NCBI GenBank assembly: GCA_033807775.1
Contig: CM066313.1
Span: 88,599,484-88,663,483 of the forward strand
DNA length: 64,000 nucleotides
Direction: 5' to 3'
Source: Saussurea involucrata
Taxonomy: Eukaryota > Streptophyta > Magnoliopsida > Asterales > Asteraceae
Under the pieces are notes generated by a model that was not told where the DNA came from, searched no databases, and saw only the letters and a list, made by a program, of their open reading frames with translations. Of the stretch, positions 20,016 through 31,087 are shown one piece after another. Position numbers and translations under genes: made by a program. Numbering within the stretch: the stretch's first letter is position 1; each line of letters opens with the position of its first letter.

Positions 20016-22235
20016 AGTTTTTATGAGATCTGGTGGAGACACATGTTTGTCTTGAAAGTATACGGGGAGGATGATGATAAATGCAGGTTTATCGGTGGAC
20101 TGGTGTGTATTGATTTGAGTCATTGACTTGGGAGAAAAATAAGAGCAGGATGTTGGGTTTTTCCACCAAGGTTGGGTCTTCCAACTTTTTTTCATAAACT
20201 TTTTGAGTGCACTTCTATTTTGAAATAAGTATAATAGGGTCTTTGTGGTAGGGATGGTGATTTGGCCCGATCCGATGGGAACCCGCTTCACCCGACCCAA
20301 ACGGGATCATGGATTCCATGCTAAAACGGGTACCGGGTCAGGGACAAGGATCCCCGCTTGCGTGAAACCGGGGCTGGGTAACACACTCCCCAACCCGCGC
20401 GTAACCGGTGTGTTAATGGTAAGTTTCATTAATTTATTAATATTAATTATTTTATTGTCAAAGGTATGTATAGTAAGTAGATGCCATTGTACTCAACCCG
20501 GTCCTCGTACAATATCAATTTGGCCTGCGCCCATTGTACCCAATCTGGCAATCCATCAAGTTTATCAAATAATAAATGCACCATACTTGTATGATTTTGC
20601 CGTCGTAATAACCCGCTATGTCGAGTTCCTCCTGCCAAACTTCTTCTCCCACCTCGTCTACAAAAGATTGGCGGGTGCTCATCGAAAACACGTGAAGCAT
20701 AAACTTACGTTTTACGGTTTCTTTTACAATTCAAGTTAAAAATATATAAATTAGGATTTTTACACAAGTTCTGTTAACAACTTTTTGAATGAATTATATA
20801 TATATATTTGTATATTCTTGATGTTAATATACCTGGTTGGTTCATTAATAATGAGAGGGGATGGTGATTTTGAAGGGTTCATTAATAATGGGAGGGGATG
20901 GTGATTTTGAAGGGTTCATCTCCTTCAATCATAGGTAATTTCATGGAAATAAAAGTTGCAAGTAATTTCATGGAGATGGAGAATGGAATTTAAATTGGAT
21001 CAAATGGCTGCAAATTCAATCGACGTGTTTTTAGCCGAATTCTGTCTTATGAGATTTTTTTTAAGTTTTTTGGTTGACTTTGGAGTGACTTTAATTCTTT
21101 GTTTTTTTATTGATTTCAAAAGATCTTTCAATTTTGTTGTTGATTTTGATAGACTATTTTATGTTTTTTAGTTGATTTCGATAAACTTTTTATGTTTTTT
21201 GGTTGATTCCAAAATAATATTTCAATTTTCTTATTGTTAAATTTGATTAACTTTATTTTTTTTTAAATTATTTCGAATAAAAATGTGTTGTCCTTGGAAT
21301 GAGACAAAAAAACAAATTAAAGATTAATGGATAAATTGGAAGAAAAAGATTAAAAACAAAACAAAGAATAGTAAATTATGAAGAAAAAAAATAGTTTGTA
21401 GTTGATTGGTAAAATTTTGAATTCAATTTTTTGTTGTATATTTGATTGCCTTTTTTAGTAACCAAAAATTGAAAAGATTGAATTTGTTGACAACAAGATT
21501 AAAACTCACGACTTAAAAAAATAAGAATAGCATTCCAACCATTCATTCCACCAACCTCACACATTTGTATTAAGTTTTGTTTGAAAAATATACGAGAACA
21601 TACTTAAAAATTAAACGGGTGCACAGATATAACTGACAGTAAAATTTCATTATGACGGGATGATCGAGCGAGTACCGGTGCGACCGTGCACCCCGATCTA
21701 GATGTTTCTTTTGAATTAGATGATGGTGGTGGTAGTCAATTAATCAACGGTGTTGACCTAATCAGCTAAACACAAGTCAATGAAACCTTGTGGTACAAAT
21801 TAGCCCTTAGACTATTCAACGACGTGTAGATATAATCATCCATTCAAATTTTCTCATTTTGAGTGTTGTCTATTTCTCTCTTTATGTTAAACTTATATTA
21901 TTCGTAGTTATAAATAATAACTAAAATGAAAGGGAAAAAATCGAAAAAACTGACCGATTTTATATTTGAAGCGATTAAGTCGGTGAATATTTTCTTAACA
22001 AACAGATGCATGCACTTATTAAAATCGAACAAAATGATCTTTTTAATCAATACAAGCAACTGGAACCGTGTCTTGTGGAGTTGTGGTAAAAAAAATCATT
22101 AGGGAAAATCCGAAAAACCCAACGGGCCGGGGCTTTCATATCCTGAATAATTAAGTCATCGTATATTTTTTGACAAATATATCCATGCTCCCCGATGACC
22201 GATCTCGCTCTTAGCGAATCAGCGATCACGATATA
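20016..22235. other. Intergenic DNA upstream of the LRK10L exon
   Basis: No coding region is supported. 20240-20400 is a C-rich patch (CCCGACCCAAACGGG) beginning TAGGGATGGTGA that resembles one end of a hAT-like element, but the other end was not found. 20841-20914 holds two copies of a 37-bp repeat (TTCATTAATAATGRGAGGGG...). 21050-21500 is T-rich with loose 37-bp repeats of TTGATTTYGATARACT. The rest is AT-rich. Confidence 0.5.
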
Positions 22236-22294
22236 TGAAACATTCTAAAATTTCGAATAAATTTAAACCTTAAATAAACAAGGTTTACAACTAC
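22236..22294 (-). repeat. Probable left end of the Gypsy-2 LTR, split off by Gypsy-1
   Basis: TGAAACATTCTAAAATTTCG at 22236 resembles the start of other Tekay-type LTRs here after allowing changes, and the text continues seamlessly at 31088 if Gypsy-1 and one ATCTT are removed. The exact boundary is an inference. Confidence 0.45.
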
Positions 22295-22299
22295 ATCTT

Positions 22300-24569
22300 T
22301 GTAACGTCCCAAAAATTACAAGAAATTTAAAATTTTAAAAACATGCATTTCATTATAAAACAACCACAATTTTATAAATCGTAACTTAATTGAAATTAAC
22401 GTCGTTAACTCAAACAGTCAATAAAGTTTATGCAGCGGAAATCTTATAAAATAAAATCCAAAGGTTTGAAAGTGAAATTTAAACAATTCTCGACACCCCG
22501 CGCTTAGTGTGTGTACCGTCAAGCCCGACTGCCGCTCGCACCTGAAATCACAACATATGGGGAAAAGGTAAGCTAAACGCTTAGTGAGTCCTACCACACA
22601 CGTAGGTAGCAACCCCACGTATATCGCCCCTACTCGCAAGTAGGCAACATCACCATCACCACGAATATAAAACTGCATAATGATTAATGTATAAACACAA
22701 ACCTCGGTCCCACCGAGTACACAAAAATATATCGATACAAGCTCAGTCCCACCGAGCCCTCGGTCCCACCGAGTACACAAAAATAGATCGATACAAGCTC
22801 AGTCCCACCGAGCCTTCGGTCCCACCGAGTAAAGATAATATAATCGTACTAGCTCAGTCCCACCGAGCCCTCGGTCCCACCGGGTAAAGATAATATAATC
22901 GTACTAGCTCAGTCCCACCGAGCCCTCGGTCCCACAGAGTAAAGATAATATAATCGTACTAGCTCAGTCCCACCGAGCCCTCGGTCCCACCGAGCCCCCC
23001 AGTCCCACCGAGGTGTACACAAGCATAAATAATCCACATATAAACTCAACAAATCACAACTAGTTATCACATCCCAACTAGTTCACGTAAACACGTAATA
23101 ACACGTAACACAAAATAACGATATGCATGAAATTCCTAACTACGCGGTGAGAGAACTCACCTCAAAGCAACGCGACGCGCTCACGAGCCGCAACACCAAC
23201 ACGTCAACTTTTCTCACTTTTTCCCACCTAAATACGCACTAAAAACGTCAACTGAAAGTCCCAACTCACGACACATTTACTAGTTTAACAAAACTAAAAT
23301 TCCAGCTTTTATACTAAAAACGCAGGTCTGTTCGAGACCCATTTTACCCCTGTTAAACTGATCAATCCAGAAATCTAATTCCATATTCAGGAAGTTCCAT
23401 GTCTTACGGTTCCAGGGACGTATAGAACGCGGTCTAACAGTGTCCCAAATATTTTATACGAATTTTACAAGACAGGTCCACAGAACAGCGAAAAACCGGA
23501 CCTATTAGTATAAAAATGAAATTTCACCCTAGTTACGGTCCGAACCGATTTTTCCTCAAAACAGATAAAACTTAAAGGACTCGTAAACGGAACTTTTGGC
23601 ATCAGTTTCATCCCAATCCGACATTCCTAGCAGAAGTTATGCTCGATACAAAAACAGGGACATAAACTGCAGTTTCATATAAAATCATAACACGGTCCTC
23701 CGATATGCGATTAACGGTTTAGGGTCAGGCCACGGCGGTTTTGGGGTTCCGCCAGGTGGTTTTAGGGTTTAGGCCGTGAGCCCCACCCACTGCCACCTCC
23801 GGCAGTGGGGCACGGCGGCGGCGGCGGTGTTTTCCGGCGGTGATCACACACACACGCACACAACCCACACTACCCTCTCGCACCACCGTCCTCCTCTCTC
23901 TCGATCGCCATAACGTGCACCCACTCGCACACACAACCGCACCAGCACCGCCATGACCAGCCACCACTCGGCCACCACAGCGGCGGCCCCCCACCGCCGG
24001 CAGCCATGGCTGCGGCGGTGGTGGTGGCGGTTTACGGCGTTTCCGACGGTGACACATCAATCTTAAACAAAACGGAAAACTTACCTCAACGCAGCGTTTT
24101 CCCGGCGATCACCTTCTTCCTCCTCTCTCCTTGTCGCCGGCAGCACCCCCTTTCTCTCTCTCTCGGCTTCTCTCTCTCTCTCCGATTCCTCTCTCTCTCT
24201 CCGATTCCTCTCTCTCTCTCTCTCTCTTTTTCTCTTCTCGACCAAACACAACCAAGAAAAAAGGGAAGGGGGATGACTAAAAGTTCTTGGGGGAGTTACT
24301 AGCTGAAAACGAAGGGGAAGAGGAAAGGGGGGGGGGGGGGGTCGGTCCCCTCTCCTTGGCCGATCCACATGCACAACTTACAACCATGTTCACCTTTGGC
24401 CCCTAGACTTTTAAAGTATCCCCAAAAATTCCAAATTCGCTTAGGATTTAACATAAAGATCAATGGCATACTAATTAACTCGTTTTAGCTCCTTGACGCC
24501 CAACCCCGATAAATAAAAAAATATATTAAAAATAATTAAATAAAAACGTACCGGGACACGGACTTTACA
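22300..24569 (-). repeat. Gypsy-1 3' LTR (2,270 bp)
   Basis: On +, it runs TGTAACGTCCC to GACTTTACA. It includes a minisatellite at 22690-23015 with five units of about 55 bp containing CTCGGTCCCACCGAG, a GC-rich patch with CGG repeats (23795-24060), a TC microsatellite (24155-24235) and a G run (24326-24341). The Pro- and Arg-rich open frames crossing the GC-rich part look like composition artefacts. It is 114 bp longer than the sister LTR, mostly because of two extra minisatellite units. Confidence 0.92.
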
Positions 24570-24599
24570 ACTCTCCCCCGCTTGAATTAGACTTCGACC

Positions 24600-26179
24600 T
24601 CGAAGTCTTGGTCGGCGAATAGTTCGGGATAATTCCCGCGCATCTCCGCTTCGGGCTCCCACGTCCATTCTGAACCCTTCTAGTGCTGCCACTGGACTTT
24701 CACCAGTCCAATAACTTTGTTCCGCGAGGTTCTCGTTCTCCTGTCGAGAATGGCAACCGGCTTTTCCACGTAGTTAAGCCGCTCATCGATCTGAACGTCC
24801 TCCAGAGGGATCATGGTAGACTCGTCAAATACACACTTCCGTAATTGAGAAACGTGAAAGGTGTTGTGAATCAAGCTCAGTTCTTCAGGTAACTCTAACC
24901 GGTAAGCCACTTTCCCCACACGGGCGATAATCCGGTAAGGCCCAATATAACGAGGCCCTAGCTTCCCCCGCTTACGAACCCGGATCACCCCTTTCTAAGG
25001 TGAAACCTTCAACAACACATAATCACCCACCTGAAACTCCAAGTCGGATCGCCTTTTGTCGGCGTAGCTCTTCTGCCGACTCTGTGCAGTAACCAAACGG
25101 TCCCGCACCATCTGAATCATCTCGGTCGTCTTCAACACAATGTCAGTACTCCCTAACACCCGATGACCAACCTCGCCCCAACAAACGGGCGTCCTGCACT
25201 TCCTACCGTACAACAACTCGTACGGCGGCATGCCAATACCAGAGTGAAAGCTGTTGTTGTAGGAAAATTCTGCTAGAGGAAGGTACTGATCCCAGCTACC
25301 TCCAAAATCGATAACACAAGCTCGAAGCATATCTTCGAGGGTCTGAATGGTTCGCTCGCTCTGTCCGTCCGTCTGCGGATGAAAAGTCGTGCTAAAGTGT
25401 AACCGTGTACCCATCTCCGACTGGAACTTCTCCCAAAATCGGGAGGTAAAACGAGTGTCCCTGTCGGAGACAATCGAAACTGGCACCCCGTGCCTGGCCA
25501 CGATTTCACGTACAAACACCTCCGCAAGCTTTTCCGCCGAGGAGCTTTCCCTGATGGCCAAGAAGTGAGCACTCTTGGTCAGACGGTCAACGATCACCCA
25601 AATGGCATCGTTCCCACGGGGAGTCCTTGGGAGTTTCGTTATGAAATCCATAGTAATCTTTTCCCATTTCCAAACCGGGACTTCCAACGGCTGCAATTTC
25701 CCATGTGGTCGTTGATGTTTCGCTTTGACCTTCCGACAGGTCATACATACCTCAACACATCTAGCAACATCCCGCTTCATGTCGGGCCACCAATAACCTT
25801 CACGCAAGTCTCTGTACATCTTTGTAGCTCCCGGGTGAATCGAGAACTTGGACTTATGCGCCTCATCCATTAGTACCTGCCGGTTCCCACCGAAGAATGG
25901 AATCCAAACCCTACCATGTCGAGTTAACAACCCCCGACTATCGCGGACAAAATTCGGGATTTCCCCCGAAACACTTTCACGTTTTGCATTTTCCTCCAAA
26001 ACGGCCACCTCCTGAGCGCTTCCTATCGACTCCAGGATAGGTGTAACCACTGTCAATCGCTGACACAAACCCCTCAATGATTCACCGACCGGATGTCGGC
26101 TAAGTGCGTCCGCGACCACATTTGCTTTTCCCTGGTGGTAAAGTATCTCGCAATCATAATCTTTAACCACACGAGCCAC
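24600..26179 (-). pseudogene. Gypsy-1 integrase with chromodomain-type tail
   Basis: Minus strand. From 26179: the end of RNase H ('DYDCEILYHQGKANVVADALSR'), the HHCC zinc finger ('HPGATKMYRDL', 'CMTCRKVKAKHQ'), and the core with Asp in 'ITMDFITKLP', Asp in 'IVSDRDTRF' and Glu in 'TDGQSERTIQTLEDMLR'. The C-terminal GPY region follows ('LGPRYIGPYRI', 'IHNTFHVSQLRKCV'), then a chromodomain-like end ('GSEWTWEPEAEMR' near 24630-24660). In-frame stops lie at 24995-24997 (TAG where relatives have Trp) and 24680-24682. Otherwise this is the best-preserved part of the element. Confidence 0.9.
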
Positions 26180-27366
26180 CTTCGCTGACGCATATTGAGG
26201 TTCTGTTGATCCATCAAGTACTTGAGGCTCTTATGATCAGTGTAGATCGTACACTTAACGCCATAGAGATAGTGCCTCCAAATTTTTAGGGCAAACACCA
26301 CCGCTCCCAACTCCAGGTCATAGGTCGGGTAGTTCGCTTCATGAGGCTTCAACTGCCTCGAAGCATAAGCTATGAACTTACCGCGCTGCACGAGCACGAC
26401 GCCCAAACCTTGGTGAGAAGCGTCACAATATACCACCAAATCCTCCATACCCTCGGGCAAAGTCAACACCGGAGCCTCGCATAAACGCGTGCGTAGCTCC
26501 TCAAAAGCCCTCGGCTACTCTCCACCCCAACTAAAAGCCACAGATTTCTTCGTCAAACGGGTCATAGATAAAGTAATCTTGGAGAAATCCTGATTAAATC
26601 TCCGGTAATACCCTGCTGACCCAAGAAAACTCCGTACTTCAGTGGGAGTCTTTGGAACTTCCCACCGCATCACTGCCGTAATCTTGGCCGGATCGACCAT
26701 AATACCATCCTGGTTCACGACATGTCCTAGGAATTGGACCTCCCATAACCATAATTCACACTTAGAGAGCTTAGCATACAGTTTCTCCCGCCTCCAAACT
26801 TCCAAAACTTCTCGCAAATGCATCTCATGCTCTTCCTTCGACTTCGATTACACAAGAATATCGTCGATGATATCCCGACCTCAAATCAATTTTAGAGAAC
26901 CACGAGGCTCCCTGAAGCTGGTCGAACAAGTCATCGATCCTTGGCAGAGGATGACGATTCTTCACCGTAAGCTTATTCAACTCACGGTAAACCATACACA
27001 TCCGTTGGGACCCGTCCTTCTTTTTCACAAACAAAATCGGGGCTCCCCACGGTGGACAACTCGGCTTAATGAACCCCTTTTCGATAAGTTCCTGCAACGA
27101 GTGGACAACTCCTTCATTTCCGGTGGAGCCAGGCGATAAGGAGCCTTGGCCACTGGAGCAGCATCCAGAATCAAATCAATGCGGAACTCTACCTGTCGCT
27201 CGGGAGGTATCCCCGGTAACTCCTCGGGAAATACGTCCGAAACTCCCGTACAACTGACACATCCTCCGCAGACTTCTTCTCTCCGTCGACGCGCGTGTCG
27301 ATCACATATGCCAGAAATCCCTGACCACTGTGCTGCAAGTGCCTCTGAGCCCTCGCAGCCGAACAT
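26074..27366 (-). pseudogene. Gypsy-1 reverse transcriptase and RNase H, internal deletion
   Basis: Minus strand. The RT start is clear ('PPEMKEL', 'WGAPILFVKKKDG', 'HPLPRIDDLFDQL', 'FSKIDLRSGYH'). At about 26866-26876 the text jumps from 'SGYH' straight to the 'DDIL' block, losing roughly 60 residues between the two catalytic Asp motifs, and a stop follows. After that come the connection ('LYAKLSKCELW', 'RSFLGSAGYYRRF') and RNase H ('VVYCDASHQGLG', 'YPTYDLELGAVVFALKIWRHY', 'YTDHKSL'). A frameshift near 26170 separates the end of RNase H from the integrase frame. No active polymerase is possible. Confidence 0.88.
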
Positions 27367-28910
27367 ATCGCTGAGGTCTGCCTGGGCGAGTCACCCTGAA
27401 CTAGCATTTCTCCCCCGCTTGGGGTTCGAACTCGTACTTGTTTGCGACGACAAACAATCTCCGCATCATACGCATCCATCCAATCCATGCCCACAATCAC
27501 GCACAACTCCCTCATAGCGATCAAAATCAAATCAATCGGGAACCTCACACCAGAGATCTCCAAAGTGCACCCCCGGTACACGTCAGTAACCGTCAAGGTC
27601 CTGTCTTTAGCAACTGCAACCACAAGTGGACAGCCTAACCGTCCTATAACTCGGCCCCAAACACTCACTAACTATGTGAGGCACGAAAGGTTGAGTAGCC
27701 CCGCTATCAATCATCACCACAGCAAGCACCGAGTTAACCAAGAACGTACCTGTCACCACTTTATACGTAGCTGGTGCCTCCTCCACTCCCGGTTGATGAA
27801 CTCTACCTCAGGCCGCCTCCATCACTGCAGCAAGTGAAGCATACTGCGCAATACTCACAACTCCCTGATCTTGGTACGTAACATATCCTTGTACCGCGTC
27901 ATCTTCATGTCCTCAGAAGCAGCATGCTAAGGACAGAATAATGTCATTTCCGTGAACTTTCGGTTCACCTCCTTTATGGCCTCCGCAGTCTGAGAGCTCC
28001 AAGAACTCTTTGGCACTCCTCTCCATCTCCACTAGAGGCACATGCTCTACACGAAACATACGACGAACTCCTCCCAGGTCAAAGTAGTAGCACACCAGTC
28101 TTTCGCTCCGTCTCGTAACAGATTCACCGTGAAGCGAACCTTCAAGTTCTTAGGACGATAAATTCTGCTATCTATGCTCACGCTCAACTCCTCGGGTTCC
28201 CCGTGACTTTCCCCGACTCGAGCACGGATCCTGTGCTTCAGATAGTAGGAGCTCTACTACTACCTTCCACACCTATCCCTACTCGTTTCGAGTCCTGACC
28301 AGGAGTGTCCAAGTAGTTTCTTACCAACAAATAAACCCATATGCCCCTACCAGCATATGCATACACTCTTCCTAGCTCCCTAGGAAAAATCATTTCACCC
28401 CACTACCCTTGCTAGGACGGAATCCCCACTAACCCTGACGAGTCGCCTCGCGAATGCACAGTCGTATACAGTGTAAAACCAGATAGACGTTCGAATAAGA
28501 GATTCTATCCTAGAACGGTTGGACTCAAACAAGAGCTGCGCAATAGAACTAAATCAAGCATTCTAAGGCTATTCGGTTCCTACTACATACAACCTATAAT
28601 GCATTCACGTAACAACCTATCAAGGCTAGCATGAATTCCTATTAACAAGCAACAAACATACAATACCATGTAATCCACACACGCAATCTAGCATGCATAC
28701 TCTATGATCTAGAAAGCGATAAAAACACTAAGTACTGTGCCTTCCCACTTAGCGTCGGCTGACTGTACACACTGCGCTCTCGATCACCGTTTCTCAAACG
28801 GGTTTTCCCTTTTTCTTTTATTTTAAAAAATTTTAGTAAAAGAATTTAAAATTTTCATAACCGCAACTTGAGACCAAACACACCGAGATGTGTTTGATTC
28901 ACTCAAGCTG
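27189..28910 (-). pseudogene. Gypsy-1 gag remnants and protease
   Basis: Minus strand. 27760-27690 reads 'VVMIDSGATQPFV', the retropepsin active site with its DSG intact, followed after a frame change by 'IVGMDWMDAYDAEIVC' (27668 onward) and the linker to RT ('GIPPERQVEFRIDLI'). Upstream only scraps of gag remain (27913-28095, 'RRMFRVEHVPL', 'AKEFLELSDC'). No zinc knuckle was recognised. The region 28100-28910 is leader plus unrecognisable gag. The gag is shorter than usual for Tekay and heavily mutated. Confidence 0.75.
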
Positions 28911-28926
28911 TGCTCTGATACCAAGT

Positions 28927-31082
28927 TGTAACGTCCCAAAAATTATAAGGAATTTAAAATTTTAAAAACATGCATTTCATTATAAAACAACCACAATTTT
29001 ATAAATCGTAACTTAATTGAAATTAACGTCGTTAACTCAAACAATCAATAAAGTTTATGCAGCGGAAATCTTATAAAATAAAATCCAAAGGTTTGAAAGT
29101 GAAATTTAAACAATTCTCGACACCCCGCGCTTAGTGTGTGTACCGTCAAGCCCGACTGCCGCTCGCACCTGAAATCACAACATATGGGGAAAAGGTAAGC
29201 TAAACGCTTAGTGAGTCCTACCACACACGCAGGTAGCAACCCCACGTATATCGCCCCTACTCGCAAGTAGGCAACATCACCATCACCACGAATATAAAAC
29301 TGCAAAATGATTAATGTATAAACACAAACCTCGGTCCCACCGAGTACACAAAAATATATCGATACAAGCTCAGTCCCACCGAGCCCTCGGTCCCACCGAG
29401 TAAAGATAATATAATCGTACTAGCTCAGTCCCACCGAGCCCTCGGTCCCACCGAGTAAAGATAATATAATCGTACTAGCTCAGTCCCACCGAGCCCTCGG
29501 TCCCACCGAGCCCCCCAGTCCCACCGAGGTGTACACAAGCATAAATAATCCACATATAAATTCAACAAATCACAACTAGTTATCACATCCCAACTAGTTC
29601 ACGTAAACACGTAATAACACGTAGCACAAAATAACGATATGCATGAAATTCCTAACTACGCGGTGAGAGAACTCACCTCAAAGCAACGCGACGCGCTCAC
29701 GAGCCGCAACACCAACACGTCAACTTTTCTCACTTTTTCCCACCTAAATACGCACTAAAAACGTCAACGGAAAGTCCCAACTCACGACACATTTACTAGT
29801 TTAACAAAACTAAAATTCCAGCTTTTATACTAAAAACGCAGGTCTGTTCGAGACCCATTTTACCCCTGTTAAACTGATCAATCCAGAAATCTAATTCCAT
29901 ATTCAGGAAGTTCCATGTCTTACGGTTCCAGGGACGTATAGAACGCGGTCTAACAGTGTCCCAAATATTTTATACGAATTTTACAAGACAGGTCCGCAGA
30001 ACAGCGAAAAACCGGACCTGTTAGTATAAAAAGGAAATTTCACCCTAGTTACGGTCCGAACCGATTTTTCCTCAAAACAGATAAAACTTAAAGGACTCGT
30101 AAACGGAACTTTTGGCATCAGTTTCATCCCAATCCGACATTCCTAGCAGAAGTTATGCTCGATACAAAAACAGGGACAGAAACTGCAGTTTCACATAAAA
30201 TCATAACACGGTCCTCCGATATGCGATTAACGGTTTAGGGTCAGGCCACGGAGGTTTTGGGGTTCCGCCAGGTGGTTTTAGGGTTTAGGCCGTGAGCCCC
30301 ACCCACTGCCACCTCCGGCAGTGGGGCACGGCGGCGGCGGCGGTGTTTTCCGGCGGTGATCACACACACACGCACACAACCCACACTACCCTCTCGCACC
30401 ACCGTCCTCCTCTCTCTCGACCGCCCTAACGTGCACCCACTCACACACACAACCGCACCAGCACCGCCATGACCAGCCACCACTCGGCCACCACAGCGGC
30501 GGCGTGCAGCGGCGGCCCCCCACCGCCGGCAGCCATGGCTGCGACGGTGGTGGTGGCGGTTTACGGCGTTTCCGACGGTGACACATCAATCTTAAACAAA
30601 ACGGAAAACTTACCTCAACGCAGCGTTTTCCCGGCGATCACCTTCTTCCTCCTCTCTCCTTGTCGCCGGCAGCACCCCCTTTCTCTCTCTCTCGGCTTCT
30701 CTCTTTCCCCCCCTCTCTCTCTCCGATTCTTCTATCTCTCTCTCTTTTTCTCTTCTCGGCCGAACACAACCAAGAAAAAAGGGACGGGGGTGACTAAAAG
30801 TTCTTGGGGGAGTTACTAGCTGAAAACGAAGGGGAAGAGGAAAGGGGGGGTGGGTCGGTCCCCTCTCCTTGGCCGATCCACATGCACAACTTACAACCAA
30901 GTTCACCTTTGGCCCCTAGACTTTTAAAGTATCCCCAAAAATTCCAAATTCGCTTAGGATTTAACATAAAGATCAATGGCATACTAATTAACTCGTTTTA
31001 GCTCCTTGACGCCCAACCCCGATAAATAAAAAAATATATTAAAAATAATTAAATAAAAACGTACCGGGACACGGGCTTTACA
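28927..31082 (-). repeat. Gypsy-1 5' LTR (2,156 bp)
   Basis: Sister of 22300-24569 with only scattered substitutions. Its CTCGGTCCCACCGAG minisatellite (29317-29529) has three units instead of five, and the TC microsatellite and G run are shorter. On minus it precedes the tRNA-Met primer site and gag, so it is the promoter-bearing copy. Confidence 0.92.
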
Positions 31083-31087
31083 ATCTT

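Larger units (their letters stand above)
22300..31082 (-). mobile_element. Gypsy-1, Tekay-like Ty3/Gypsy retrotransposon
   Basis: An 8.8-kb element on the minus strand with long LTRs (22300-24569 and 28927-31082) and perfect 5-bp target duplications ATCTT (22295-22299 and 31083-31087). The primer site TGGTATCAGAGC reads on minus at about 28923-28912, and the polypurine tract GCGGGGGAGAGT on minus at 24581-24570. Pol order is protease-RT-RNase H-integrase with a chromodomain-type tail, so a chromovirus, most like Tekay/Del. Pol contains frameshifts, stops and an internal RT deletion. The LTRs are almost identical apart from minisatellite copy number, implying recent insertion despite the damaged pol. 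Confidence 0.93.

Noticed and set aside
23755..23785. Telomere-like TTTAGGGTTTAGG
   Set aside because: Only one or two units within a retroelement LTR; not a telomeric array.
23725..24374. Pro-, Arg- and Glu-Arg-rich open frames in the Gypsy-1 LTR (repeated at 30241-30906)
   Set aside because: They arise from CGG and TC repeats, change frame between the two LTR copies and lie wholly inside the LTR; no domain is recognisable.
25490..25873. 127-codon plus-strand frame
   Set aside because: It is a shadow of the Gypsy-1 integrase on minus; no domain in this direction.
26642..27139. 165-codon plus-strand frame
   Set aside because: Antisense to Gypsy-1 RT; no independent evidence.
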